This document shows positions 31,831-37,963 of a stretch of 39,350 bases of DNA, piece after piece. A model generated the notes under the pieces. That model made no database searches. It was not told the DNA's origin and was given only the letters and a program-made list of their open reading frames with translations. This DNA comes from a virus: the IMG/VR virus record IMGVR_UViG_3300022200_000137, positions 1-39,350 of that record. One strand, 5' to 3'. How positions within the stretch are numbered: position 1 is the first letter of the stretch; every line of letters begins with the position of its first letter. Position numbers and translations under genes: made by a program.

Positions 31831-32060
31831 ATACTAGAACCGGTTTTTTCGCAAGTAAATTTAGGATATAATCCATATTCATTAATCATTTCTTCCTTAA
31901 TATTCCAGCCATATAAAATATCAAAAGACTCACCTAGTCCATATTTTACACATTCAGCATGAGTATCGTACATTTTAGGGTAGATATAAGGCTCCTCCAT
32001 AGGAGTAATACAAGTACTATCCAAGGTTGAACAAATTGCTATAATTAATAAATATTTCAT
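31827..32060 (-). CDS. Small exported protein on the minus strand
   Basis: A 77-residue protein starting with a short signal-like segment (MKYLLIIAICS) followed by a Cys-containing mature part (C17, C37, C70). It is one of only four minus-strand genes in the window and overlaps the plus-strand basic protein at its 3' end. I recall similar short exported proteins with the same opening in marine phages, so I take it as real rather than an antisense shadow. Two or three Cys suggest a periplasmic disulfide. No Shine-Dalgarno of note. It is divergent from the promoter at 32062. Confidence 0.65.
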   Translation of the reverse strand: MKYLLIIAICSTLDSTCITPMEEPYIYPKMYDTHAECVKYGLGESFDILYGWNIKEEMINEYGLYPKFTCEKTGSSI

Positions 32061-32061
32061 A

Positions 32062-32090
32062 TTGACATCTTGAGTAAATTACCATAACAT
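32062..32090 (+). promoter_or_regulatory. Candidate promoter for the small-gene block
   Basis: TTGACA (32062-32067, perfect) is followed by a 17-base spacer and TAACAT (32085-32090, four of six matches). It starts next to the minus-strand gene and faces rightward to the gene at 32130. A close relative with TTGACATC and CCATAACA is at 39098-39125, suggesting a shared promoter form. Confidence 0.55.
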
Positions 32091-32129
32091 CCCAGAAGAA
32101 ATGTTATTATTAATGAAAGGTTTATACTA

Positions 32130-32327
32130 ATGACTGATATAAGTAAATACAAAAATGTTTCTTTACCAAAAGAGACTTACAATAAAATTGATTCAATTCG
32201 AAAAGTTATTGTACCTGAGATGGTAGTAAGCCGTTCTCAGACAATTACCTTACTAGTTAATGAAAAAGCAAAATCATTAAATGGTAAATTAACATCAACC
32301 CTAAGAAAGAAAAAGCGAGGTAAATAA
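32130..32327 (+). CDS. Ribbon-helix-helix-like DNA-binding protein
   Basis: A 65-residue protein beginning MTDISKYKNVSLPKETYNKI. After a short beta strand (KNVSLPK) come a helix (ETYNKIDSIRKVI), a turn (VVSRSQ) and a second helix (TITLLVNEKAKSL). This order suits a ribbon-helix-helix dimer, with an extra basic tail (RKKKRGK). Such proteins usually repress their own promoter; the TTGACA/TAACAT promoter lies 40 bases upstream. Start follows GAAAGG. The family call is by pattern only. Confidence 0.62.
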   Translation: MTDISKYKNVSLPKETYNKIDSIRKVIVPEMVVSRSQTITLLVNEKAKSLNGKLTSTLRKKKRGK

Positions 32328-32671
32328 TGGCTAAAAGTCCAACTGAAGTAACTTTTTTCAGAGCCGATCCTGTTTATAAATCTATGTTTGAGGAAGAAAA
32401 AAAACCTGAAACTAAATTATGGCAAGCAGTATTAGGTCAAGTATTAAATGATGCATTTGGTCCTGATAGATGGAACATAGCTCCAAAAGATAGAGCAGAA
32501 GCTTTAGAATTTTTGAAAGATTTTGAAAGTGAAACCTTTATTGAGTTATGTGAAAATGCAGGATTTAATCCTGAATATATAAAACGAAAAGTTAGAAAAA
32601 AGTTTGCAGAACAATTTGTTTCTGCTATAAATAACATAAGTATGAAAGTGAGGAATATAAATGAACAATAA
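32327..32671 (+). CDS. Conserved hypothetical protein
   Basis: A 114-residue helical protein (MAKSPTEVTFFRADPVYKSM). Middle segment KLWQAVLGQVLNDAFGPDRW is followed by an acidic helix and KVRKKFAEQFVSAINNISM. The Trp and Asp pattern is one I recall from marine podovirus hypotheticals. It overlaps both neighbours (TAATG at its start, 11 bases at its end), so it belongs to the coupled block. No motif indicates an enzyme. Function unknown. Confidence 0.65.
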   Translation: MAKSPTEVTFFRADPVYKSMFEEEKKPETKLWQAVLGQVLNDAFGPDRWNIAPKDRAEALEFLKDFESETFIELCENAGFNPEYIKRKVRKKFAEQFVSAINNISMKVRNINEQ

Positions 32672-32918
32672 AAAACTAAAACTTACTCCAAGTAAGAAAA
32701 AAGAATTAAGAAATTATTTTTTTAAATCTGATAACATTGATTTCGGTGAATTAACCCCGGCTCAAGTGGCTGTTAAAGCTGTTATGTTTATTGAAGGATT
32801 GTTAGATGCAGAAAATCAAAACACATTCTTTATAGAACAAATAACTGGTATTAAATTAACACCACCAGCTGATATTACACCAGAAACATTGTTTGGCAAA
32901 ACTTACGATAAACTTTAA
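32661..32918 (+). CDS. Hypothetical protein, 85 aa
   Basis: An 85-residue protein: a basic start (NKKLKLTPSKKKELRNYFFK), then a helical region (VAVKAVMFIEGLLDAENQN) and an acidic Thr/Pro-rich end. ATG follows GTGAGG. It overlaps both neighbours. Without recognisable motifs, the function is unknown. Confidence 0.6.
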   Translation: MNNKKLKLTPSKKKELRNYFFKSDNIDFGELTPAQVAVKAVMFIEGLLDAENQNTFFIEQITGIKLTPPADITPETLFGKTYDKL

Positions 32919-33091
32919 TGAGTGGTAAGATGATTTGCCCAGAATGTAATGGGAACGGTTATATTGGTTCTGCAAAAGAACCAGACCTTGTTAGAAATTG
33001 TAATAAGTGTGACAATCAAGGTGAGATAGAAATTACTGAGGAGTCTATCAATGCTTTATTGGATAAAGTTGAATCTGCGAGGATGCAATGA
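32918..33091 (+). CDS. DnaJ-type zinc-finger protein (57 aa)
   Basis: A 57-residue protein with C7-P-E-C10-N-G-N-G (ICPECNGNGYI) and C28-N-K-C31-D-N-Q-G (NCNKCDNQGEI), two halves of the DnaJ Cys-rich finger repeat CxxCxGxG. The tail is acidic and helical. It could pull host chaperones or bind RNA; no J domain is present. The start overlaps the previous stop (TAATG) and the end overlaps the next gene as ATGA. Confidence 0.72.
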   Translation: MSGKMICPECNGNGYIGSAKEPDLVRNCNKCDNQGEIEITEESINALLDKVESARMQ

Positions 33092-33240
33092 ATATTCAAG
33101 TCAAAAGAGACATACTCACTGTAACTCATCTTAGAAAGTTAGAAGAAGAAATAGATATGTTACGTAAACAAAAAATATATCTTCAATCTAAACTAAGGGA
33201 AAAGAATGACAAAAAAGAAACCGAAGAAAACAAAAAATAA
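33088..33240 (+). CDS. Small coiled-coil protein (50 aa)
   Basis: A 50-residue protein starting MNIQVKRDILTVTHLRKLEE, followed by a Leu/Ile-spaced charged helix consistent with a coiled coil, and a Lys/Glu tail. The start is coupled to the previous stop (ATGA). Its end overlaps the next gene by 35 bases. Likely a small oligomerising protein; no further evidence. Confidence 0.55.
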   Translation: MNIQVKRDILTVTHLRKLEEEIDMLRKQKIYLQSKLREKNDKKETEENKK

Positions 33241-33343
33241 AACCTGGATAGTGGAAGGCTATTACTATGATGGTAAGAATGCCTACACTTATCTCAGGGA
33301 TCCTAAAACATTTAAAGAAAAACGAATAAAAGGAATAGCATGA
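33206..33343 (+). CDS. Small basic protein (45 aa)
   Basis: A 45-residue protein, starting at the ATG after AAGGGAAAAG, with an N-terminal run of Lys and Pro (MTKKKPKKTKNKTW) and a Tyr-rich middle (EGYYYDGKNAYTYL). It overlaps the coiled-coil gene in another frame. A nucleic-acid-binding role would fit the basic run, but this is a guess. Confidence 0.5.
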   Translation: MTKKKPKKTKNKTWIVEGYYYDGKNAYTYLRDPKTFKEKRIKGIA

Positions 33344-33480
33344 CTCCAAAACAACGACGACTAAAAAATTTTCAAAAATCAAGGACAATAGTGAAAATAA
33401 AAAGAATAGTATTTGGTATAATTTTTATATCAGCAGCTATTTTTTCATTAGCAATATTATTAAGGAGTTTAAATGATTAG
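33340..33480 (+). CDS. Small single-pass membrane protein (46 aa)
   Basis: A 46-residue protein with a basic N-terminal part (MTPKQRRLKNFQKSRTIVKI) and one membrane helix at about 23-41 (IVFGIIFISAAIFSLAILL), so the N-terminus would stay in the cytoplasm by the positive-inside rule. Start overlaps the previous stop as ATGA, and the end overlaps the next gene. Function unknown; small lysis or holin-like protein is possible. Confidence 0.58.
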   Translation: MTPKQRRLKNFQKSRTIVKIKRIVFGIIFISAAIFSLAILLRSLND

Positions 33481-34027
33481 AGGAGATAGTACAGAATATG
33501 AATTATTGGATAAATGGACTAAAGGATTTGATTGCATGGGTTATAAAACTTGTGAAATTGGAGTTCGTGAAGGATTGGGATCAAAGATTATTATGGATAA
33601 CGTTGTTAACAACTACCTCCATGTTGGCGTTGATCCTTATGGTAATTTAGAATACCAACATTACGATGACACAGGTGCCTATACCTGTGATTATACAGAT
33701 GAAATGCGAGATACTATGTTGAGTGATTTTAAACCCTATATTAATCAAGGTAAATTTACTTTGTGTAATATGACTGACACACAATTTATGAATGACACTG
33801 AACATAGACATTCTAAATTTGCATTTGTACATCTTGATGGGCCTCACATGACTAAGGATGTAATCACTGAAGCGGTGTGGTTTGCAAATAGATCTGTTAA
33901 AGGAACACGTTTTGTATTTGATGATTATAAAAAATATAACATGACCCATTTAATGAATATGTTAGATTTTTTTAATTTTGTGCTTATTGAACCCGGGAAA
34001 AATAAAATATGTTTCGAAAAAAAATAA
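33473..34027 (+). CDS. Class I SAM-dependent methyltransferase-like
   Basis: A 184-residue protein with a Rossmann glycine loop CEIGVREGLGSK (27-38), an acidic end of strand two in YLHVGVDPYG, and a conserved FVHLDGPH followed by TKDVITEAVWF. This is the order of class I methyltransferases of the Methyltransf_24-like group, which often methylate sugars or small molecules. ATG follows AAGGAG. Together with the FkbM protein at 34943 it could modify a glycan or nucleotide; the substrate is unknown. Confidence 0.78.
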   Translation: MIRGDSTEYELLDKWTKGFDCMGYKTCEIGVREGLGSKIIMDNVVNNYLHVGVDPYGNLEYQHYDDTGAYTCDYTDEMRDTMLSDFKPYINQGKFTLCNMTDTQFMNDTEHRHSKFAFVHLDGPHMTKDVITEAVWFANRSVKGTRFVFDDYKKYNMTHLMNMLDFFNFVLIEPGKNKICFEKK

Positions 34028-34158
34028 AGGAGAAAATATATGAGCGTAATCCATCTACTGGTGTTATTCGTTGGAGATATACAGATGAGTCACATGATAA
34101 ATTTGGTTGGCCAAACTATGGGAGGATATTAAAAAATGATAAAAGTAAAAGAAAATGA
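34009..34158 (+). CDS. Small hypothetical protein (49 aa)
   Basis: A 49-residue protein overlapping the end of the methyltransferase. The product is MFRKKIKEKIYERNPSTGVI, then RWRYTDESHDKFGWPNYGRI. I recall the ERNP-x-TGVIR-x-RY core as a small conserved phage ORF. A second ATG (34031) in another frame follows AAAGGAG but encodes only about 30 residues without a recognisable pattern; I prefer the 49-residue frame. Confidence 0.55.
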   Translation: MFRKKIKEKIYERNPSTGVIRWRYTDESHDKFGWPNYGRILKNDKSKRK

Positions 34159-34297
34159 ATATCCATTGTACTATGATTGCATAGTAACCGATCAAATAGA
34201 TTCAAAAGGTATAGCAGAACTTTTTGAAGATAAAGGATTTAAAAATTATTGGAATAAAAGAAAGAAAGAACAAGAAAAAATATATGCCAAAGATTAA
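34136..34297 (+). CDS. Small hypothetical protein (53 aa)
   Basis: ATG 34136 follows GGGAGG at a suitable distance and overlaps the previous gene. The 53-residue product is acidic then strongly basic (MIKVKENEYPLYYDCIVTDQ; a C-terminal run of Lys/Glu with Tyr). No motif or membrane segment. Part of the coupled block; function unknown. Confidence 0.55.
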   Translation: MIKVKENEYPLYYDCIVTDQIDSKGIAELFEDKGFKNYWNKRKKEQEKIYAKD

Positions 34298-34460
34298 ACA
34301 CATTGTAATTAATGATTACAAAAAATATTGGATTACTGATACTGCACAAGGTCATTTAATTAAAATCTGTCATGGTGATAAAGATCAAGTTACTGAAATT
34401 GATTTAAGGTGGAGTAATAGAAAAAGAGATAGAAGTAACAGAGTCATTAATGAGCGATAA
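34284..34460 (+). CDS. Small hypothetical protein (58 aa)
   Basis: A 58-residue protein from ATG 34284 (MPKIKHIVINDYKKYWITDT). A longer frame from 34224 is open but would overlap the previous gene by 74 bases, so I prefer the internal ATG. The C terminus is Arg-rich (NRKRDRSNRVINER), likely nucleic-acid binding. It overlaps the HNH-like gene by 11 bases. Unknown family. Confidence 0.55.
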   Translation: MPKIKHIVINDYKKYWITDTAQGHLIKICHGDKDQVTEIDLRWSNRKRDRSNRVINER

Positions 34461-34953
34461 GTCTTTACCTCAATCTACTCAATGGCGAGCAGATAATAAA
34501 CAAAAATTTTCTGACCATTATGTTGCTTATTGGACTAATGAAATTAATTTTGTTAGAGAAATAATTGGTATTCGATACCGACCTAGTCAAAATAAATGGA
34601 AAGTTAGTATGACTAGAGATGAGATATATGCAGAACTTATTTTACATATACAAAAGATGAAGGATAAATTTCCTGATTCAGATGGGAGACTCTGTCGTAT
34701 CTGTTACAACCCTTGGACTTATCAAAGATCCAACCCTACTATGGATCAAATAGGCACTGGAACAAGTGGATCAACAGCGCCTCGTAAAAATTTTGAAAGA
34801 AATTTTTCAATGGATCGTTTTGATACAGCTAGAGGATATGAAAAAGGTAATATTATTTTCTGTTGTCGTAAATGTAATCAAGCTAAAAATTCATCAGAAA
34901 AATGGATGTGGTTACGTTTATTAGAAATAGATAAGGAGTTAAATGAATCTTAA
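34450..34953 (+). CDS. HNH-like endonuclease
   Basis: A 167-residue protein with a C-terminal zinc-containing HNH-type module: CRIC (C82, C85), then NFSMDRFD-x(3)-GY-x(2)-GN (118-134) and FCCRKCNQAK (C139, C142). This arrangement is the DR-type variant of the HNH core. The N-terminal 70 residues look like a DNA-binding or helical adaptor. It may be a free-standing homing-type endonuclease or a nicking enzyme. It sits beside an FkbM methyltransferase and a PD-(D/E)XK nuclease. Activity is inferred from motifs only. Confidence 0.78.
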   Translation: MSDKSLPQSTQWRADNKQKFSDHYVAYWTNEINFVREIIGIRYRPSQNKWKVSMTRDEIYAELILHIQKMKDKFPDSDGRLCRICYNPWTYQRSNPTMDQIGTGTSGSTAPRKNFERNFSMDRFDTARGYEKGNIIFCCRKCNQAKNSSEKWMWLRLLEIDKELNES

Positions 34954-35656
34954 ACAAACTAAATGTAGTAAAGGATCTTTTATTCATTTAGAGAATGATA
35001 AATATATTCCAGAGTCTTTAGTTAAATATGATGGCTGGGAAAATGAAATCTATGATGAATGTAAAAAATTTTTAAAACCAGATTCTAATATTATAGAAGT
35101 AGGTGCACATATTGGCACACATTGTATTCCATTATCTAAATTAATTCCTCAAGGATTTATTTATGCCTTTGAGATACAAAGATTTATACATCAATTACTA
35201 TGTACTAATATTATATTAAACAATTCTGGTAATGTTCATACCTATCAAGAAGCAGTATCTAATTACAATGGTGAAGTTAAAGTAGGTTTAGTTGATCACA
35301 ATCATCATGACAATAGTGGTAATGTAAAATTTTTAGATTTAATATTGGATCAAGGTTATCCTTTACCTGTTACAACTTTAGATCATAAGTTTAAATTTTT
35401 AAAAAAATTAGATTTAATTAAAGTGGATGTTGAATGTCATGAGCTGCAGGTCTTACAAGGTGCCTATGAACTCATTAAAAAACATAAACCTATTATTGTA
35501 ACTGAATACCATACGATTAAAACTAAACACACTAACGGTAACAAAACTGATATTATAAATTTATTTCCTAATTACAATTGGCGAGAAGTCATCGGTGAGT
35601 ATGAATTAAATGATAAGTTAGTTAAAAATTTTAATATGATAGGAGAACCTAAATGA
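34943..35656 (+). CDS. FkbM family methyltransferase
   Basis: A 237-residue protein with the FkbM pattern: motif I EVGAHIGTHC (52-61), acidic end of strand two YAFEIQR (74-80), and the characteristic KVDVECHELQVLQGAYELIK, followed by PIIVTEYH. FkbM enzymes O-methylate sugars and other small molecules with S-adenosylmethionine. It overlaps the HNH gene by 11 bases and the nuclease by 4, so all are translated as a unit. A role in glycan methylation to evade or modify the host surface is plausible inference. Confidence 0.85.
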   Translation: MNLKQTKCSKGSFIHLENDKYIPESLVKYDGWENEIYDECKKFLKPDSNIIEVGAHIGTHCIPLSKLIPQGFIYAFEIQRFIHQLLCTNIILNNSGNVHTYQEAVSNYNGEVKVGLVDHNHHDNSGNVKFLDLILDQGYPLPVTTLDHKFKFLKKLDLIKVDVECHELQVLQGAYELIKKHKPIIVTEYHTIKTKHTNGNKTDIINLFPNYNWREVIGEYELNDKLVKNFNMIGEPK

Positions 35657-36345
35657 AGTTAAATAGTTTATATGAATACCCGACATCAAGCAGAGCATTA
35701 TATAATGGAGAGAGAATGTATGATGTAGCTAGTGAGACTAAATTACCATCGGTTACAACTATATTATCCGCAACACAGCCGCCTGAAAAGAAGGCATCTT
35801 TAGCTGCGTGGGCTGCTAGAGTAGGCGTTGATGCAGCTGATAAGATCAGAGATGATGCTGCAGCTAGAGGGACTATTATGCACAATATACTTGAATCATG
35901 GATCAAGGACCAACCACACGTAGATTTGACAGAAACTGGCCAATTAGCAGAGAAAATGGCTTATCAAATCCTCATAAATGGCCTTAGAGACCGTTTAAAT
36001 GAATATTGGGGTATGGAGGTCACATTGTACTATCCTGGGCTTTATGCGGGCGCTACGGACGTTGTAGGGCTATATGAGGGAGCAGAGAGTATTGTAGACT
36101 TTAAACAATCTAATAAACCTAAAAGGCGTGAATGGATTGAGGATTATAAGTTACAATTAGCGGCATATGCATTAGCTCATAACGAAGTTTATGGAACTAG
36201 TATTAATAAAGGTGTTAATTTAATCTGTACTAAAGATTGTTATTTTCAGAAATTTGAGTTTGATGGTAATGAATTTAGACAGGCTAAGTTTGATTGGCTT
36301 AGAAGAGTGGACCAGTATTATAATGAAAAGGATAAGAATGTCTAG
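35653..36345 (+). CDS. PD-(D/E)XK nuclease, RecB/Cas4-like exonuclease
   Basis: A 230-residue protein with all elements of the RecB-like nuclease core: GTIMH (73-77), a conserved acidic E122, AGATDVV (D136), DFK (149-151) and YKLQLAAY (Q168). It is likely an exonuclease in recombination or host DNA breakdown, as in other phages, working with the AEP primase, helicase and SSB-like protein. The start ATG overlaps the FkbM stop (ATGA). The GC content of the middle of the gene is visibly higher than surrounding small genes. No Cys cluster is evident, so the Cas4-type Fe-S site is missing. Confidence 0.9.
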   Translation: MKLNSLYEYPTSSRALYNGERMYDVASETKLPSVTTILSATQPPEKKASLAAWAARVGVDAADKIRDDAAARGTIMHNILESWIKDQPHVDLTETGQLAEKMAYQILINGLRDRLNEYWGMEVTLYYPGLYAGATDVVGLYEGAESIVDFKQSNKPKRREWIEDYKLQLAAYALAHNEVYGTSINKGVNLICTKDCYFQKFEFDGNEFRQAKFDWLRRVDQYYNEKDKNV

Positions 36346-36502
36346 AAATATAAAAATACAGACGGATGAGTTGGACAATATTAAGGTTGCATACGACAAG
36401 GCCGATGGATCACGGAACAAGGACCAGTTGAAAAAAGAATGGTATGATAAGCTTCAATCAATTGCGGCACAAATAAGGCAGAATAAAGGCAATGCATTGT
36501 AG
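36338..36502 (+). CDS. Small protein after the nuclease (54 aa)
   Basis: A 54-residue protein from ATG 36338 (preceded by AAAGGA); a longer frame from 36254 is inside the nuclease and less likely. The sequence MSRNIKIQTDELDNIKVAYD, then KLQSIAAQIRQNKGNAL, is helical. The last codons (GCA TTG TAG) fall inside the first unit of the TGTAGG array, so the stop codon is part of a repeat. Function unknown. Confidence 0.6.
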   Translation: MSRNIKIQTDELDNIKVAYDKADGSRNKDQLKKEWYDKLQSIAAQIRQNKGNAL

Positions 36503-36834
36503 GAACTTTCCAAATAAAAAAAGTGGCTCCTAGTGCGGATTGTAGGTTTTTTAAAAAAAAGTTCCTACACTAATAAGCCGCAGTATACAACAATTCTAAT
36601 CGATTTTCAGTCCATTGTAGGGATTGTAGGGATTTTTTCGAGGGTAAGTGAAAAAAATTTTTTCAAAAAAAAGTTGGAGAGGCTCAAAACACCTACAATT
36701 TGTCGAAAATCGTCTAGAATTGGCTACTAGTGCGGCTAATCACTGTAGGAACTTTTCAAAAAAAGTTCCTACAGGACCCACAATCATTGGTATAAGCCAC
36801 TTTTTTTTCCTACAATTTTAAAAAAGTTCCTACA
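36498..36834. repeat. Array of ten TGTAGG/CCTACA units in both orientations
   Basis: This is the main part of the 411-base gene-free stretch 36503-36913. TGTAGG starts at 36498, 36541, 36616, 36625 and 36744; its complement CCTACA starts at 36564, 36692, 36768, 36809 and 36829. Five copies are longer (TGTAGGAAC or GTTCCTACA). One pair makes a perfect 14-base-pair hairpin, CTGTAGGAACTTTT at 36743-36756 and its complement at 36761-36774, loop CAAA. Another element, GGCT-C/A-CTAGTGCGG, occurs at 36525 and 36722. A/T runs separate the units. This is typical of iterons or of sites for a cooperative DNA-binding protein (origin, partition or packaging). It is not a CRISPR, because spacing is irregular. 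The rest of the gap (36835-36913) is AT-rich with no gene. Confidence 0.75.
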
Positions 36835-36913
36835 ATCACTCTAATTGTACAGCTCCAGGTTGAATTGGGACATCAAAAGATAGGATACTTAAAAATATAT
36901 GCTATAAAGGGGC

Positions 36914-37207
36914 ATGCCTAAATCCAAAAGAAAAAAGTCAAAATTTAAATCATTGATTATCGATAAGAAGAGATATTACTTCTATCGTATAGTGTGGTTA
37001 GATATCTTAGGGGATAGTGGGCACGCAAACGCTGAAGAATTTAATAACATGAAACCTGCAGAGATGGTTAGTTATGGATATGTTTTTTATAAAGATTCTA
37101 AAGTAGTAAAAACTTTTGCAAGTTATGATTCAAAAGAAGAATGTTTTAGTGATCGTAATGTATTCCCAGCAGGATGTATTGTTAGATTGGAGAAAATTAA
37201 TCTATAA
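36914..37207 (+). CDS. Conserved hypothetical protein
   Basis: A 97-residue protein with a basic N terminus (MPKSKRKKSKFKSLIID), then IVWLDILGDSGHANAEEFNN, MKPAEMVSYGYVFYKD and FSDRNVFPAGCIVRLEKI. The last two blocks are ones I recall from marine phage hypotheticals (YGYVF-x(6)-VKTFASYD and SDRNVFP). ATG follows AAAGGGGC at a short distance. The 3' end overlaps the convergent terminase gene by 11 bases. Function unknown. Confidence 0.7.
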   Translation: MPKSKRKKSKFKSLIIDKKRYYFYRIVWLDILGDSGHANAEEFNNMKPAEMVSYGYVFYKDSKVVKTFASYDSKEECFSDRNVFPAGCIVRLEKINL

Positions 37208-37760
37208 CTTCTGATGAAATCTCTTCTGATTCAATATCTATATGTTTTGGTAGTGTACGCTCTGATGACGACTTTGTATTTTTTACTTTATCTTTAAATT
37301 CTTTATGAGCAACACCTTCTAATATTGGAGAGTATTGATCTAATACATCTGCAATTCTACTATCTAATTCCTCTTCAGATAAATCATCTAACTTACCAGT
37401 TCTAATAATCTTTTGTTCAACATATAATCCAGCAGCTTTACCTCTAGCAACTTCAGCATTGATAGCAGCTGTCCAAGCTTTGGCATCCAATGCATCATTT
37501 CTCATTTTACCTAAATGCATTAAGTGTGATTCAAAATTGATATCATATTTTTTTAAAATTTCTTGTCTAAGCTGACCAATGTATTGTGCTACTAAGGGAT
37601 ATAGTTTTGGGTTCTGTAATTCTGATGCTGTTACATGAGCTCTGTCTTCAGAATAAGCTGCAGCAATAGCACATTGAGTAGCTGTTTTTCTACCTTCATT
37701 GTAAACTAATTCTTGAGCAAATTTAATTTGCTTTGGTGTTAATTGCTTCGATAATCCCAT
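37197..37760 (-). CDS. terS: Terminase small subunit
   Basis: A 187-residue protein on the minus strand with the terminase small-subunit opening LSKQLTPKQIKFAQELVYNE, followed by a helix-turn-helix (TATQCAIAAAYSEDRAHVTA, then SELQNPKLYPLVAQYI). It recognises the packaging site and presents DNA to the large terminase. The large subunit is not in the window. Facing left, opposite to nearly all virion genes, it is set apart from the packaging motor genes. The C-terminal part is acidic and Lys-rich. Its 3' end overlaps the plus-strand gene by 11 bases. Confidence 0.85.
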   Translation of the reverse strand: MGLSKQLTPKQIKFAQELVYNEGRKTATQCAIAAAYSEDRAHVTASELQNPKLYPLVAQYIGQLRQEILKKYDINFESHLMHLGKMRNDALDAKAWTAAINAEVARGKAAGLYVEQKIIRTGKLDDLSEEELDSRIADVLDQYSPILEGVAHKEFKDKVKNTKSSSERTLPKHIDIESEEISSEVID

Positions 37761-37798
37761 GTGTCGTTTTGTCGCATTTGTAAGTATTGACTATTAAC

Positions 37799-37830
37799 GT
37801 AAGATCATGTAAAAGTCAAATACATCTTAC
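37799..37830. repeat. Imperfect hairpin upstream of terS
   Basis: GTAAG (37799-37803) and CTTAC (37826-37830) pair, then ATGTA (37807-37811) with TACAT (37821-37825), leaving a three-base bulge and a nine-base loop. It lies in the 203-base region between terS and the plus-strand ORF at 37964, close to TTGACT-like and TTTGTCGCA sequences. It may be a binding site or leader element. Evidence is modest. Confidence 0.4.
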
Positions 37831-37894
37831 CTCCGTATGATGTGCTGGTCTTTGTTCAATCTGGTTACAAAGGCTAGAACTTTTATATACATTG

Positions 37895-37953
37895 GTGGGG
37901 ATCGGCTTACGATGCCGTGGAAGATATCCATTCGGCTGATACTGGGTCCCCGC
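37895..37953 (+). ncRNA. Compact cloverleaf-like RNA candidate
   Basis: A GC-rich island (35 of 59 bases G or C) in AT-rich DNA. Bases 37895-37901 (GTGGGGA) pair with 37947-37953 (TCCCCGC) over 7 bp with one G-U. Inside, CGGC (37903-37906) pairs with GCCG (37914-37917), loop of seven; TGGA (37918-37921) with TCCA (37927-37930), loop of five; and CGG (37933-37935) with CTG (37942-37944) including one G-U. So four helices meet at one junction, like a shortened tRNA. It is not a tRNA: no T-loop, anticodon loop or CCA, and it is too short. It precedes the ATG at 37964 by ten bases, so it could be a structured leader or a packaging/replication RNA. Confidence 0.45.
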
Positions 37954-37963
37954 TCTAAAAATT

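Noticed and set aside
34031-34130. About 30-residue ORF behind a good AAAGGAG
   Set aside because: The AAAGGAG is also codons of the 49-residue frame, whose product has a recognisable pattern; the shorter frame has none.
36533-36730. 65-residue ORF from a GTG within the TGTAGG array
   Set aside because: It is made of repeat and A/T-run codons (Lys, Phe, Ile), has no Shine-Dalgarno and no recognisable pattern.
36498-36834. CRISPR array
   Set aside because: Units are short, in both orientations and irregularly spaced; there are no spacers of even length and no cas genes.
37895-37953. tRNA gene
   Set aside because: A 7-bp closing stem is present, but the segment is about 14 bases too short, without T-loop, anticodon loop of seven or CCA-compatible end.
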